Source: Nitrospira sp. UBA2083
GTDB lineage: Bacteria > Nitrospirota > Nitrospiria > Nitrospirales > Nitrospiraceae
Assembly: GCA_002331625.1 (NCBI GenBank)
Contig: DCZN01000011.1
Coordinates: forward strand, 13,391 to 38,690
Length of the DNA stretch: 25,300 nt
Direction: 5' to 3'
Shown: one piece after another, positions 6,971 through 15,512 of the stretch
Numbering within the stretch: position 1 is the first letter of the stretch
Layout: the number at the start of each line of letters is the position of its first letter
Notes under the pieces: generated by a model
The model's input: only the letters and a program-made list of their open reading frames with translations
Told to the model about the DNA's origin: nothing
The model's database searches: none
Position numbers and translations under genes: made by a program

Positions 6971-7877
6971 GCTCCGCTCGCCCGCTCTCTACCCATTCTT
7001 CAATCACCTTCATGCTGTGGGTCAGCCGTGATTGTACGGACTCATAATTCTTTGCGGAAACGACGACGCGTGGTTGTGAGATGATCGTCAGAAAACTATG
7101 CAGTCCCATAAAGAAGGTCATCGCGTGAGATGCATTGACCTGTTGGGCAGCTGACCACATCTGTGCCGCCCGCTCCACAGCCTTCGACAAATCCACAGGC
7201 GGTGTGCCATTGACGGCATGCCCAGATTGAAGTGCATGGAGGACACCAGTCAGATGAGGCACTTCTTGTTGGACGAGTCGGAGAAACCCCTGCTCTCCTT
7301 CACCTGATCGGTCGAGAAATTCTTGAATCGAATCGACGTTGCATTGTTCCATACCACGTTGCATCAGCCCTTCAGCCTGAGCCACCAAGGTCTGAAGCAG
7401 ATGACGATCGAGTGTATTGGGCATCCTGGATTGTTCTTGAAGCCCACGGAGCAGGGTCAACAACTGGTTCGTCTGAATCATCTTCTGTGGACTTTCACAC
7501 GAGACTTGCGTGGACTCTGCCTCAAAGGTGACTCCTGTAGCGCGGGTCAATGCCACGTGGATGTACCCCAAGTGCTTGCAGAGTGCGAGAAAGTCGTCGG
7601 CAGAAATCTTAGAGGAAGGATCTTGGACAGCATCGACAAACGGCAGGGCAGAAAAACTGGCACGCTCAACGTCACTCAGATTGATCGTGGCTGCTGATCC
7701 TCCAAGATTGCTGATTCCGACCTTGATCGTCTGAGCCAACGTACGATGCCGGTCAGATGCAGGTGCTTGCTGCAGTTCATCGAGCGCGACGTGAATTTGC
7801 TGGAGCCACTCCTGTGCCTCTTGAACGAATAATTCAACCAATTCTTTTTGAAATCCATCTTCTGTTTCAACGGACAT
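6939..7877 (-). CDS. HPt-like (pseudo-phosphotransfer) chemosensory protein
   Basis: The N-terminal 80 residues resemble the HPt domain of CheA-type proteins: ELVELFVQEAQEWLQQIHV followed by ISNLGGSAATINLSDVE. In a functional HPt the second motif reads H-x-L-K-G-S-A. Here the phosphorylatable histidine is S56 and the lysine is glycine, so it should not accept phosphate. The rest (about 80-312) is helical with no domain I recognise; it may hold further degenerate helical bundles. The start at ATG 7877 has GAAGGA 9 bp upstream. It follows the receiver/coiled-coil gene by 54 bp and overlaps the ATPase gene by 32 nt. A scaffold or docking role within the chemosensory array is inferred; ancestry from an HPt domain is moderately certain. 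Confidence 0.7.
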   Translation of the reverse strand: MSVETEDGFQKELVELFVQEAQEWLQQIHVALDELQQAPASDRHRTLAQTIKVGISNLGGSAATINLSDVERASFSALPFVDAVQDPSSKISADDFLALCKHLGYIHVALTRATGVTFEAESTQVSCESPQKMIQTNQLLTLLRGLQEQSRMPNTLDRHLLQTLVAQAEGLMQRGMEQCNVDSIQEFLDRSGEGEQGFLRLVQQEVPHLTGVLHALQSGHAVNGTPPVDLSKAVERAAQMWSAAQQVNASHAMTFFMGLHSFLTIISQPRVVVSAKNYESVQSRLTHSMKVIEEWVESGRAERVAIQGVLLS

Positions 7878-7931
7878 GCGTGTCGGTCCTTCGGCGAGAC
7901 CCTAACCAGTTCAGGGCTCCACTGAGTTAAC

Positions 7932-9128
7932 TTAGGATTGCCCCTTCGCGTTTCCAAGCTGAGAGGCCAATCCGGCAATTTCACCCAACTTGCGCGCCAT
8001 TTCCTCAAACCGCTTGGTCGCACTCTCGGCGGCTTGTTCCGTTTCCGAAACTTGACGAACAAGTTTCTCATTGCGCTCCCGCTCCGCGGCTACAAGCTCC
8101 TCCAGCTCCACCACCCTGGCAGACGATTTTTCAAGATCCTGTATTCGCTCAGCCGCTTCCTTCCCCTTTGTTCGTTCAGTCGACAACTCGGCTTCAAGCG
8201 ATGCCCGTTTTTGTTGGAGCTCTACTATGTGCTGTTGGTCGTGTGCCAGCCGTACTTCCGCCTCTTTTACTTTCGCAGAGGCTCCTTCTAAATCGGCGAG
8301 CTGTTGAACGAGCTGTTCCGCGGCGGCTCGTTCAGCCGTCAGCGCCGATTCCAATTCTGTAATACGGCTAGAGGTCTTCTGCCAGTTCTGGGCCTCCTGT
8401 TTCAATGTGCCGACGGCATCCCGTTCTGCCTTGAGTGCCGATTCAAGCTCAGGAATCCTTGCTGCTTGCTGTTCAAGGGTGGTGATCTTTTCCTGCAGCT
8501 CGCTGACACGCTGACGTTCGGTCGCGAGTTGGACCTCACCTTCCTTGGCTCGGGCAAGCTGCGCCGTGGCATCCGACAGCCGCTTGTTCAACTCTTCTGA
8601 ACGAATCCGTTCTGCCTGCAGCTGTTGCTCAACTTCTCTGAGCTGGCTCGACTCCTGATGCAGACTTTGCGATGGCTGCTCAGCGACCGGCATAATCTTC
8701 TGAGGTGGTACAGCGGGAGGGGTAGAAACCGGCTGGGCAGCAGCCGTCGCGACTGGCTCCTGCCGTTTTGCCAACAGTTCGAGTATCCTGTCCTTGAGGG
8801 ACGTCCCCTGAAACGGCTTCTTCAATACTCCATCGGCTCGGCAGGACTCAGCCTGTTTCGTGACTTCATCGTTGACGATCCCTGAAATCAGAAGAACAGG
8901 AGTCCCCGCAATTGTTGCGTTACTGCGAACAAAAGTACAGACTTCATAGCCACTTTTATCCGGCATGATCACATCCGACACGACGACGTCCGGTCGTTCC
9001 TTCGCAAGATACGCTAAGGCCTCTTCGCCGTTGGCCGCGAGAACGACACTGAGGCCGGCCTCCGTCAACAGTCGCTCCGCTACCTTTCGCACCGCGATGC
9101 TGTCATCTGCTATGAGGATCTTCGGCAT
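7932..9128 (-). CDS. Response-regulator receiver fused to long coiled coil (FrzS-like layout)
   Basis: Residues 1-121 form a receiver domain: acidic D8-D9, phosphoacceptor D52 in VVVSDVIMPDKSG, a hydroxyl position in LLISG, and K103/K104 in VLKKPF. A Pro/Ala-rich linker (about 122-155) leads into a coiled coil of some 230 residues (about 158-388) rich in Glu, Gln, Arg and Ala. The coil is built from 31-residue repeats (see the repeat entry). There is no DNA-binding or enzymatic output domain. Myxococcus FrzS, a type IV pilus polarity protein, has the same receiver-plus-coiled-coil plan, although sequence homology of the coil is not implied. ATG 9128 is preferred over the upstream in-frame start at 9155 because the receiver begins exactly there (MPKILIADDS) and AAAGG lies 8 bp before it. 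Confidence 0.88.
   Translation of the reverse strand: MPKILIADDSIAVRKVAERLLTEAGLSVVLAANGEEALAYLAKERPDVVVSDVIMPDKSGYEVCTFVRSNATIAGTPVLLISGIVNDEVTKQAESCRADGVLKKPFQGTSLKDRILELLAKRQEPVATAAAQPVSTPPAVPPQKIMPVAEQPSQSLHQESSQLREVEQQLQAERIRSEELNKRLSDATAQLARAKEGEVQLATERQRVSELQEKITTLEQQAARIPELESALKAERDAVGTLKQEAQNWQKTSSRITELESALTAERAAAEQLVQQLADLEGASAKVKEAEVRLAHDQQHIVELQQKRASLEAELSTERTKGKEAAERIQDLEKSSARVVELEELVAAERERNEKLVRQVSETEQAAESATKRFEEMARKLGEIAGLASQLGNAKGQS
8079..8624 (-). repeat. 31-residue coiled-coil repeats inside the receiver/coiled-coil gene
   Basis: In the protein from ATG 9128 a motif of the form xLxAER recurs as QLQAER (169), QLATER (200), ALKAER (231), ALTAER (262), RLAHDQ (293), ELSTER (314) and LVAAER (345). 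Spacings are 31, 31, 31, 31, 21 and 31 residues. Units at 224 and 255 share the longer pattern RI.ELESAL.AER. The period corresponds to 93 bp of DNA, and one step is shortened to 63 bp. Confidence 0.75.
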
Positions 9129-9167
9129 ACGTACACCTTTCGTCCTTCCCAACACCGGCAGATTCGA

Positions 9168-9611
9168 TTACAACGTCGCACCCAGTCGTGATACCGAGAG
9201 AATCGGAATCTCGTCCAGACCGTTGACATAACTTCCGTCGGCCGGCACATCCGTTCCTCGATAGTTCTGAATCATCGAGGGATGAAGGGTATGAAGAACC
9301 GGTATTTCCTCGTCGATGCACATCACCATATCACCCAGAGGATGCCGCACCTTGAGGCACAAGGGACTTCCCTGCACCGAAAGCCGAAGGGAAGAAGCCA
9401 GATCAAAGACCGGCAACACCATCTGATTGAGACGGACAACCGCTGTCACGAACGGCGTACGACCGGCAACCGGAACGGGTTCGCCCCACTGAGACACACC
9501 TCCAACGTCCAACGTCTTTACTGCCAATCGTCTTCCCCCCACTGAAAACACCAGCACATCCCATGATCGACGCGTGGTATGCTGCTGAAAGCGCTCACTC
9601 GTTCTTAGCAT
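9168..9611 (-). CDS. CheW-like coupling protein
   Basis: The 147-residue protein is a single divergent CheW domain: DVLVFSVGGRRLAVKTLDV at the start of the fold, then PFVTAVVRLNQMVLPVFDLAS, which matches the typical region where CheW proteins read G..n.RG.v.pv.dl, and a C-terminal VNGLDEIPILSVSRL strand. CheW proteins couple receptors to CheA. The ATG overlaps the stop of the preceding CheW-like gene by 7 nt, so translation is probably coupled. It is the third CheW-like protein of the cluster and lacks the standard RG pair, so it may be a specialised adaptor rather than the main coupling protein. Confidence 0.8.
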   Translation of the reverse strand: MLRTSERFQQHTTRRSWDVLVFSVGGRRLAVKTLDVGGVSQWGEPVPVAGRTPFVTAVVRLNQMVLPVFDLASSLRLSVQGSPLCLKVRHPLGDMVMCIDEEIPVLHTLHPSMIQNYRGTDVPADGSYVNGLDEIPILSVSRLGATL

Positions 9612-10135
9612 TCGTCGTTCTTGCTCACCACAACTCCCTGAACGGTTTCGATACGCCCCGCTCCACCTCGCCCAACTCCAACGTCCACTCCCACGGCCGG
9701 CTCCTCAAGCACCCACGTGGTATTGAGCACCATAGCAACACTACGTTCAAAGAGGATCATGCCTCGATACCACCGTTGTTCCGCCCCATGAAACTGGGCA
9801 GGTAGCGCGAGCAGCAGAGCCTGTGGGATTTCCAGAAGACCATGAACCTTTCCGACTCGTACACTTCCTCTGATCCCTTGCTCTTCGAGCAGCACCACAC
9901 TGGCATCATGTCTGCCCTCATCACCAGACAGACTGAGCCTCGCGGCAAGATCAATCGTACGATAGACGATCCCGTCCGCCACAGGGTCCTGAAGGGAGCC
10001 GCCCTCAAGGCTGGTCACGATTCCTTGGACAGGCTCGGCATCAAACGCAAAATATCGTCCACCGATCGTGGCAATAACAAAGCGTGACAGAGAGGCCGAG
10101 GACAAACTTTCCGACCTCTTCACCTGCACGTTCAT
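9605..10135 (-). CDS. CheW-like coupling protein
   Basis: A divergent CheW domain: LSRFVIATIGGRYFAFDAEPV, then DGIVYRTIDLAARLSLSG, VVLLEEQGIRGSVRVGKVHG and a C-terminal strand ending at VLNTTWVLEE. ATG 10135 is chosen because AGGAAGG lies about 8 bp upstream and the CheW fold begins shortly after. A much longer open frame from 10333 runs through the end of cheA and its first 66 residues look like noise. The protein is 176 residues. It follows cheA by 70 bp and overlaps the next CheW-like gene. The C-terminal tail is rich in Gly and Val. It probably couples a receptor or another signalling protein to CheA. Confidence 0.8.
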   Translation of the reverse strand: MNVQVKRSESLSSASLSRFVIATIGGRYFAFDAEPVQGIVTSLEGGSLQDPVADGIVYRTIDLAARLSLSGDEGRHDASVVLLEEQGIRGSVRVGKVHGLLEIPQALLLALPAQFHGAEQRWYRGMILFERSVAMVLNTTWVLEEPAVGVDVGVGRGGAGRIETVQGVVVSKNDEC

Positions 10136-10205
10136 GACAACGCCTTCCTGCCCATTCTCTGCAACAAGCCGTATTTCGTCAATCAATACGAATCTTTCCG
10201 CAAGG

Positions 10206-13200
10206 TTACTTTCGGATCGTCTGAGCGCGCCCGATCCAACGCTCGACCTCTTGGAGCAATATCCGTTCATCGACCGGCTTCGCAATGTACGCATTGGCAC
10301 CGATGTTGATCGCCATCTGTCGATGTTTGTCACCTGCCCTCGTGGTCATCACCACCACCGGCGTCTGCTTCGTTTCAGGGCGACTTCGAAGAGCCTGGAT
10401 CACTTCAAATCCATTGAGCTTGGGCATCTCCAGATCGGTGAGGATCATGCCGTAGTTGGCCGTCGAAGCCTTCCGAAGTCCGTCTTCGCCATCGACCGCT
10501 GTATCGACCTGGTACCCCGCCGACTCCAACATTTTCCCAACAAACTTCCGAATGCTTAGCGAGTCGTCGACCAACAAGAGTCGAACTTCTTGGTGCCCTG
10601 TCGGCAGTGCGTCTTCAGCTGCGGCCACAGGCGGTCCCATACTCTTTGAGAAAAGTGTACGTGCATTTGGCCCTTTCGTATCCCGCAAAACCAATCGGCT
10701 CGGATCGACAACCAGAATGACCCGCCCTTCAGGATCAATCGTCGCACCCCCAAACGGCGACTGCTCGAGCGGCTTCAGTTGTCCCAACGACTTGATAACG
10801 ATTTCTTGTCGACCCAACAGCTCATCCACGGCCAACCCTATCGCCCCCCCCGCGGTGCGAACGATGACAACCGGCATCGTCTCGTCAACACCACCCGCTT
10901 CCCGACGAAGGAGGTGGTGTAATGACTGAACATCGACCGTGTGATCTCCAGCTTTGAGTACGGTGCGCTGATCCTCCTCTCGTAGCGACGAAGCCGTCGG
11001 CATCGTGACCTCCTGAATATTCAGCAGCGGGATTGCGTATCGTTCGGTCCCCGACCGTACGAGCAATGCCGTCGCAATGAGGAGCGTCAGCGGAAGATTC
11101 AAGGTGAATTTGGTCCCAACACCAGGCTCAGACTCCACATCAATATGCCCGTTCATACCTTCGATGACTCGCTTCACGACGTCGAGTCCGACACCCCGAC
11201 CGGCCTGATCTCCTACTTTCTCAGCCGTCGAAAATCCAGGAAGAAAAATGAGTTGCAGGACCTCTGCATCCGCCATGGCCTGAGCCTGGTTCGCGTCGAC
11301 CAATCCACTCCTGACTGCTTTACTCCGTATCTTGGCCAAGTCCAGTCCTGCCCCATCATCTTCGACTTCAATAATCACGGAATTCCCACGATGTGCCGCA
11401 TGCAAGTAGACCGTACCAGCTGCTGGTTTCCCTTTGGCGATTCGATCGGTGGCCGTTTCGATTCCGTGGTACACGGCATTCCGGACCAGATGCACCAGGG
11501 GATCCACCAAGCGCTCGACCACTCCGGTATCAACTTCGGTTTGTTCACCTGACGTCACCAACGAGACCTCTTTGTTTGAGGCCCGTGCGATCTCTCGGAT
11601 GGCACGACGAAACCTCGTAAAAGGGGTGCCGATCGGAACCATGCGGGCCCGCGCAATTTCGTCCCTCATCAAGAGCGTGAGTTGCTGCAACTGGCTCATA
11701 TCGTCATGCGCTCGTCGGAGAGACCCATCGAGTTGCGACATCGACTCGCTGATATCGGCGGTGACTTCCCCAATTCGGCGCGCTAAGATATTAAAATCAT
11801 CGTACTTATCCAGTTCCAAGCTTCCAAAATCGCCGAACGCCGTCGGTCCGTGAGCCGGCACCGATGTCGCAGGACTCGGCGTTTCCTGGTACGTAAACGT
11901 ATGCTTGTCGGAAAAGGATTGAACGGAATCCACTAAGCGAGACTTAAACCCCAACACTTGCTGGGAGAGCTGCTCTAACACTCGAAGTCGCTGTTCCAAT
12001 CGACCCCGCCCGATAACCAATTCTCCGACGAGATTCATCAATCGTTCAAGCCGTCCATAGCTGACACGAATGACCTCTCGCTCTTCCGGTCCCTTTGCCT
12101 CTCCGGTACCGTCTTTTCCTGAAGACTCATCCGGTATGGAGTGAGGGACAACAGTGGCGCGTGACGTATCAGTAAGCGGAGGAGCAATCGCAACGCCCTG
12201 GTCGAGTTGCTTCAGCTCAGATCGTGCGGCGTCAAATCGCTGTCGAGTACCGGCGACCATGCTGAGATCCCTTCGCATGAGTACCCGTACAACATCGACT
12301 GAGCGAAGCAAGAGATCCGTATATCCAGACAGCACGGACAGACGACCCTCTCGCACGGCCCCCATAAAATCCTCAACATGATGGACAAGGTCTCCAATCG
12401 ATTGAAAACCAACGGTATAGGCCGATCCTTTCAAGGTGTGGGCGGTGCGAAAAAGCTGATGAATGAGTTCCTTATTCTGCGGGTCCTTGTCCAAGCGCAG
12501 CAGATTGGTCTCTAAGAGTTCAAGATATTCTTGTGCCTCGGGAACAAAATAGGACAGGACTTCTGGATCCAGATCTGGAATCAGGTACTCATCAGACAAA
12601 TCCGCGGCTGGCACTTGGATGTCGATGTGAGGTTCGCTCTGGATAGAGCTTGGAGTCGGCGTTACATCACTGGGCTCGTTCATCGCAAGATCAGCAGGAA
12701 CAGAACCCTGGCTGGCCTGAGTCAGTCGGTGAATCAGAGGCGGGACCTCACGTTGAAGCTGCGGCACTCTGAGAGGATCATGCTGAAGGATGAGGCGAAT
12801 CGTTCCTGCGGCTGCGACCATCATTTCAAGCAACGAGGTGCTGAGGGAACCACGTTTTTCACGAACTGCGATCATACAGTCTTCCATGGGGCGCGCAACA
12901 TCACCGACAACTTGAAACCCGACGGTGTACGCTGAGCCTTTCAACGTATGCGTGGCCCGAAAGAGCCGATAGATTGCATCCTCGTCTTCGTGGTTACGCT
13001 CTAGTATCCGAACCAATTCATCGATGGCACCGAGATACTCCTCTGCTTCAGGAACAAAATAGGAGAGGATCTCTGCATCCAGGGTCGGATTCACATACTC
13101 CGCACTCGCAAGAGGTTCCGGATCAGCGTGAACCCGCGAACGTTCCAAGGATGCCACGCATTGATGGACAAGATCCTCGTCCTCACGATGCCCCTGTCCG

Positions 13201-13520
13201 ATCGATTGGACGATGCGGGCAAGACCTTGCACAACTTCCCGCATCGCATTGACGACCTGCGGCCAAACCGAAGGGGAGACCTCGTTCGTCTGCTCCAAGA
13301 TGGTCTCCAATTGCTCTGCGATTCGAGACACGCCGCCATACCCATAGAGTGCGGCCGCTCCTCGGATGCGATGGGCGATGATGTACTGCTCGTGAAGGGT
13401 TTGAGGAGGAGGAATCGGCTCGCCGGTAGCACGCAGCGCGTCGGCCAGCGCCCTGATACCATCTGATGCTTCGGAGACGAAGACGCGAACCAAATCGAGC
13501 TGATCGGATTCCGAATCCAT
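10206..13520 (-). CDS. ChpA-like hybrid histidine kinase CheA with three HPt domains and a C-terminal receiver
   Basis: This 1104-residue kinase is the core of the cluster. Three HPt domains carry H50 (AHRIRGAAALYG), H191 and H361 (both HTLKGSAYTVGF). A dimerisation and linker region follows (about 485-625). The ATPase domain has the N box LVRNAVYHGIE (N681), the G1 box DDGAGLD (721-727) and the G2 box GRGVGLD (775-781). A CheW-like domain (about 810-950) precedes a receiver with D985/D986, phosphoacceptor D1029 in LTDLEMPK and K1081. The plan matches ChpA of the Pil-Chp system and FrzE-like kinases rather than the flagellar CheA. ATG 13520 has AAAGG 8 bp upstream. HPt2 and HPt3 are close copies. 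The attached receiver may act as phosphate sink or relay. No CheB or CheR is encoded nearby. Confidence 0.95.
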   Translation of the reverse strand: MDSESDQLDLVRVFVSEASDGIRALADALRATGEPIPPPQTLHEQYIIAHRIRGAAALYGYGGVSRIAEQLETILEQTNEVSPSVWPQVVNAMREVVQGLARIVQSIGQGHREDEDLVHQCVASLERSRVHADPEPLASAEYVNPTLDAEILSYFVPEAEEYLGAIDELVRILERNHEDEDAIYRLFRATHTLKGSAYTVGFQVVGDVARPMEDCMIAVREKRGSLSTSLLEMMVAAAGTIRLILQHDPLRVPQLQREVPPLIHRLTQASQGSVPADLAMNEPSDVTPTPSSIQSEPHIDIQVPAADLSDEYLIPDLDPEVLSYFVPEAQEYLELLETNLLRLDKDPQNKELIHQLFRTAHTLKGSAYTVGFQSIGDLVHHVEDFMGAVREGRLSVLSGYTDLLLRSVDVVRVLMRRDLSMVAGTRQRFDAARSELKQLDQGVAIAPPLTDTSRATVVPHSIPDESSGKDGTGEAKGPEEREVIRVSYGRLERLMNLVGELVIGRGRLEQRLRVLEQLSQQVLGFKSRLVDSVQSFSDKHTFTYQETPSPATSVPAHGPTAFGDFGSLELDKYDDFNILARRIGEVTADISESMSQLDGSLRRAHDDMSQLQQLTLLMRDEIARARMVPIGTPFTRFRRAIREIARASNKEVSLVTSGEQTEVDTGVVERLVDPLVHLVRNAVYHGIETATDRIAKGKPAAGTVYLHAAHRGNSVIIEVEDDGAGLDLAKIRSKAVRSGLVDANQAQAMADAEVLQLIFLPGFSTAEKVGDQAGRGVGLDVVKRVIEGMNGHIDVESEPGVGTKFTLNLPLTLLIATALLVRSGTERYAIPLLNIQEVTMPTASSLREEDQRTVLKAGDHTVDVQSLHHLLRREAGGVDETMPVVIVRTAGGAIGLAVDELLGRQEIVIKSLGQLKPLEQSPFGGATIDPEGRVILVVDPSRLVLRDTKGPNARTLFSKSMGPPVAAAEDALPTGHQEVRLLLVDDSLSIRKFVGKMLESAGYQVDTAVDGEDGLRKASTANYGMILTDLEMPKLNGFEVIQALRSRPETKQTPVVVMTTRAGDKHRQMAINIGANAYIAKPVDERILLQEVERWIGRAQTIRK
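12201..13082 (-). repeat. Tandem duplication of an HPt module within cheA
   Basis: Residues 147-270 and 317-440 of the kinase align at a constant offset of 170. Shared stretches are LD.E.LSYFVPEA.EYL, LFR..HTLKGSAYTVGFQ and ED.M.AVRE. At DNA level, similar blocks such as GGAACAAAATAGGA occur in both copies (near 12540 and 13050). HPt1 (H50) is clearly less similar, so HPt2 and HPt3 arose by a later internal duplication. Confidence 0.85.
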
Positions 13521-13568
13521 CGATGTGCCTTTACGGTGGGAACACTGCGCTCTGCAGATCTGTCATCG

Positions 13569-15458
13569 TCACGCCAACTTGAATTGCGAGACAGATGCCG
13601 TCAGACCTTCGGCCAATTTCACCATATCTTCGACCGTCGCACGGGCCGAATCCGTCGCCTTCTGCGTCGCGACTGCACCTCCGGTAAAGTCCTTGATCGA
13701 ACGTCCGACCTGATCCGTTGATGCAGTTTGATTGGCCGCCGCCGACGCGATACTTTGAGCAAGCTCTGCGGACCGTTCGGCAATCGACGAGATTTCCTTA
13801 AAGACATCACCGGTACGTAAGGCTGACGCGGATCCTGCTTCGACCGCCTGAGTCTCGTGCTCCATGGCAACAACGGCGTGCTGAGTCTCGCCTTGAATCA
13901 CCTTCACCAGATCTGCGATCTCTCGAGTCGCCTGGGTCGAGCTCTCGGCAAGCTTCCGCACCTGGTCGGCCACGACGGCGAATCGCGCCCCGGCCTCGCC
14001 GGCGCCGGCGGCCTCGATCGCGGCGTTTAAGGCCAGAAGATTGGTTTGGTTGGCGATATCCCTGATGGTTGACACGATTTGTGAAATTTCCAACGAACGG
14101 TCACCCAGCCCCTTGACCTGTTTCGACATCCGTTGCACCGCTGCGCGGATACGCTGCATATCTTGCACCGTTTCCTGCACTGCGACTCGACCGTCTTCCG
14201 TCGCTTTCAAGACCTGCCGCGCCGACTCGGACGAGGCCCCCGCCGTATCAGACACCTGTCGCATCGACGCAGCCAGCTGTTCGACCGCGCCGAGGGTCTT
14301 CATCGATTCATCCGCTTGATGCTTAGCCGTTCCCGCCATTTGGCCGGCATTCTCGCGCAACGCTCCCGCTGATCGGTTGACACGTTCAGCCGACTCCCGA
14401 ACCTGCTTCATCAATTGTGCGAACCGTTGGATCATGAGGTTAAATCCGTCCGCCAAATTTCCAAACATATCCGCCGTCACTTCGCCACGTTTGGTGAGAT
14501 CTCCCTTTCCAACATCGGACACGAGTACCAGAAACTGCACGAGGCGCTTCTGCATGGTATCCCGCTCTTCTTCGGTCGAGACGAGGCTGGTCAGTCGGTC
14601 AAGCATTGAGTTAAACGCTTTGGCCATGTGGCCAACCTCGTCGTTACTCTCCAATCGTGCACGCGCATGAAGATTTCCTGCGGCGGCTTGTTGCGCGACA
14701 TCGGCCACATGCACAATATTCCTGGAGATGGCACGGGCCAGAAAGTATCCGATCGCACCGGCCAGCAGGAGGGCCATCGCGGCCCCCAGGATGACGACAT
14801 TGGTACGATAGGCTGCTTCTCCCTGCCCATTCTCATTGAGCTCTTTGGCCACTTCGGTAATGGTTGTCAGCAGCTCACGAACCTGCAATGTGGCGGCGCC
14901 GTACTTATTCCCCACCTCCACGGACAACGCGGACTGCCCAAGATCATGCATGGCCTGTTTCTGATCTTCGGTCAGCGACGAACCAAAACTCTCCGCAAAC
15001 GCCCCGATCGCACCTTCCGACGCGGCAAAGTATTCACGCAACGCTTTGCGGAGGCCTTCGAGATCTTTGCTTTCATTCCGGCCAGTAGCGGACTCGTGCA
15101 GTTGGGAGGACTGATAGGCATCAAGCGGCGCGAGGGTCTGTTTTTTCAGCTCTGCGAGCGGCCGCAAGACTTCTTCAAAATCACTCTTTCGGGTTTGTCG
15201 GCCCATGTTCATCAGCGTGCTGTGATAGAGCCCCAGGGTCGTGCTACTCATCCCGACGTTCGATAAGGCCAACGTCGATCCGTTGTAGATCGATTGGAGC
15301 TCCCCTTTCAGTTTGTGAATCCCGATCAGACCGACGAACCCAACGCTCACCATGATCACGCTGACGGCAGAGAAGCCGATGATAAGCTTGGGCAGGGTTT
15401 TCAGGTTGTGAAACCAGGACTGCATCGGCTTGCCCGACGACTTGCTATGCCTTGCCAT
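13569..15458 (-). CDS. Methyl-accepting chemotaxis protein, PilJ-like
   Basis: The 629-residue receptor has a membrane helix at about 24-47, a periplasmic helical region resembling a four-helix-bundle sensor (about 50-218), a second membrane helix at about 220-243, a HAMP domain (244-296), a second HAMP-like segment (about 305-355) and a cytoplasmic signalling domain. The hairpin tip reads [20 protein letters not shown] (469-488), followed by [15 protein letters not shown]. The arginine normally found in EAARAGE is glycine here; PilJ-type receptors also deviate at that site. There is no C-terminal CheR-docking pentapeptide (it ends FKLA). ATG 15458 is chosen for the strong GGAGG about 9 bp upstream; the alternative at 15479 precedes that site. 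The gene lies between cheW and cheA and so is probably their dedicated receptor. Confidence 0.93.
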   Translation of the reverse strand: MARHSKSSGKPMQSWFHNLKTLPKLIIGFSAVSVIMVSVGFVGLIGIHKLKGELQSIYNGSTLALSNVGMSSTTLGLYHSTLMNMGRQTRKSDFEEVLRPLAELKKQTLAPLDAYQSSQLHESATGRNESKDLEGLRKALREYFAASEGAIGAFAESFGSSLTEDQKQAMHDLGQSALSVEVGNKYGAATLQVRELLTTITEVAKELNENGQGEAAYRTNVVILGAAMALLLAGAIGYFLARAISRNIVHVADVAQQAAAGNLHARARLESNDEVGHMAKAFNSMLDRLTSLVSTEEERDTMQKRLVQFLVLVSDVGKGDLTKRGEVTADMFGNLADGFNLMIQRFAQLMKQVRESAERVNRSAGALRENAGQMAGTAKHQADESMKTLGAVEQLAASMRQVSDTAGASSESARQVLKATEDGRVAVQETVQDMQRIRAAVQRMSKQVKGLGDRSLEISQIVSTIRDIANQTNLLALNAAIEAAGAGEAGARFAVVADQVRKLAESSTQATREIADLVKVIQGETQHAVVAMEHETQAVEAGSASALRTGDVFKEISSIAERSAELAQSIASAAANQTASTDQVGRSIKDFTGGAVATQKATDSARATVEDMVKLAEGLTASVSQFKLA

Positions 15459-15512
15459 GACGCTCTTCCTCCTCAACATGCGTAACCACGTCAGGTTCGT
15501 GGTGACTGTCGT

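Noticed and set aside
10136..10333. N-terminal extension of the CheW-like gene into the end of cheA
   Set aside because: The extension is out-of-frame translation of cheA's receiver; a good Shine-Dalgarno and the CheW fold both point to ATG 10135.
14628..15266. 212-residue plus-strand frame opposite the receptor gene
   Set aside because: It is antisense to well-supported HAMP and sensor regions of the receptor and has no family-like motif.
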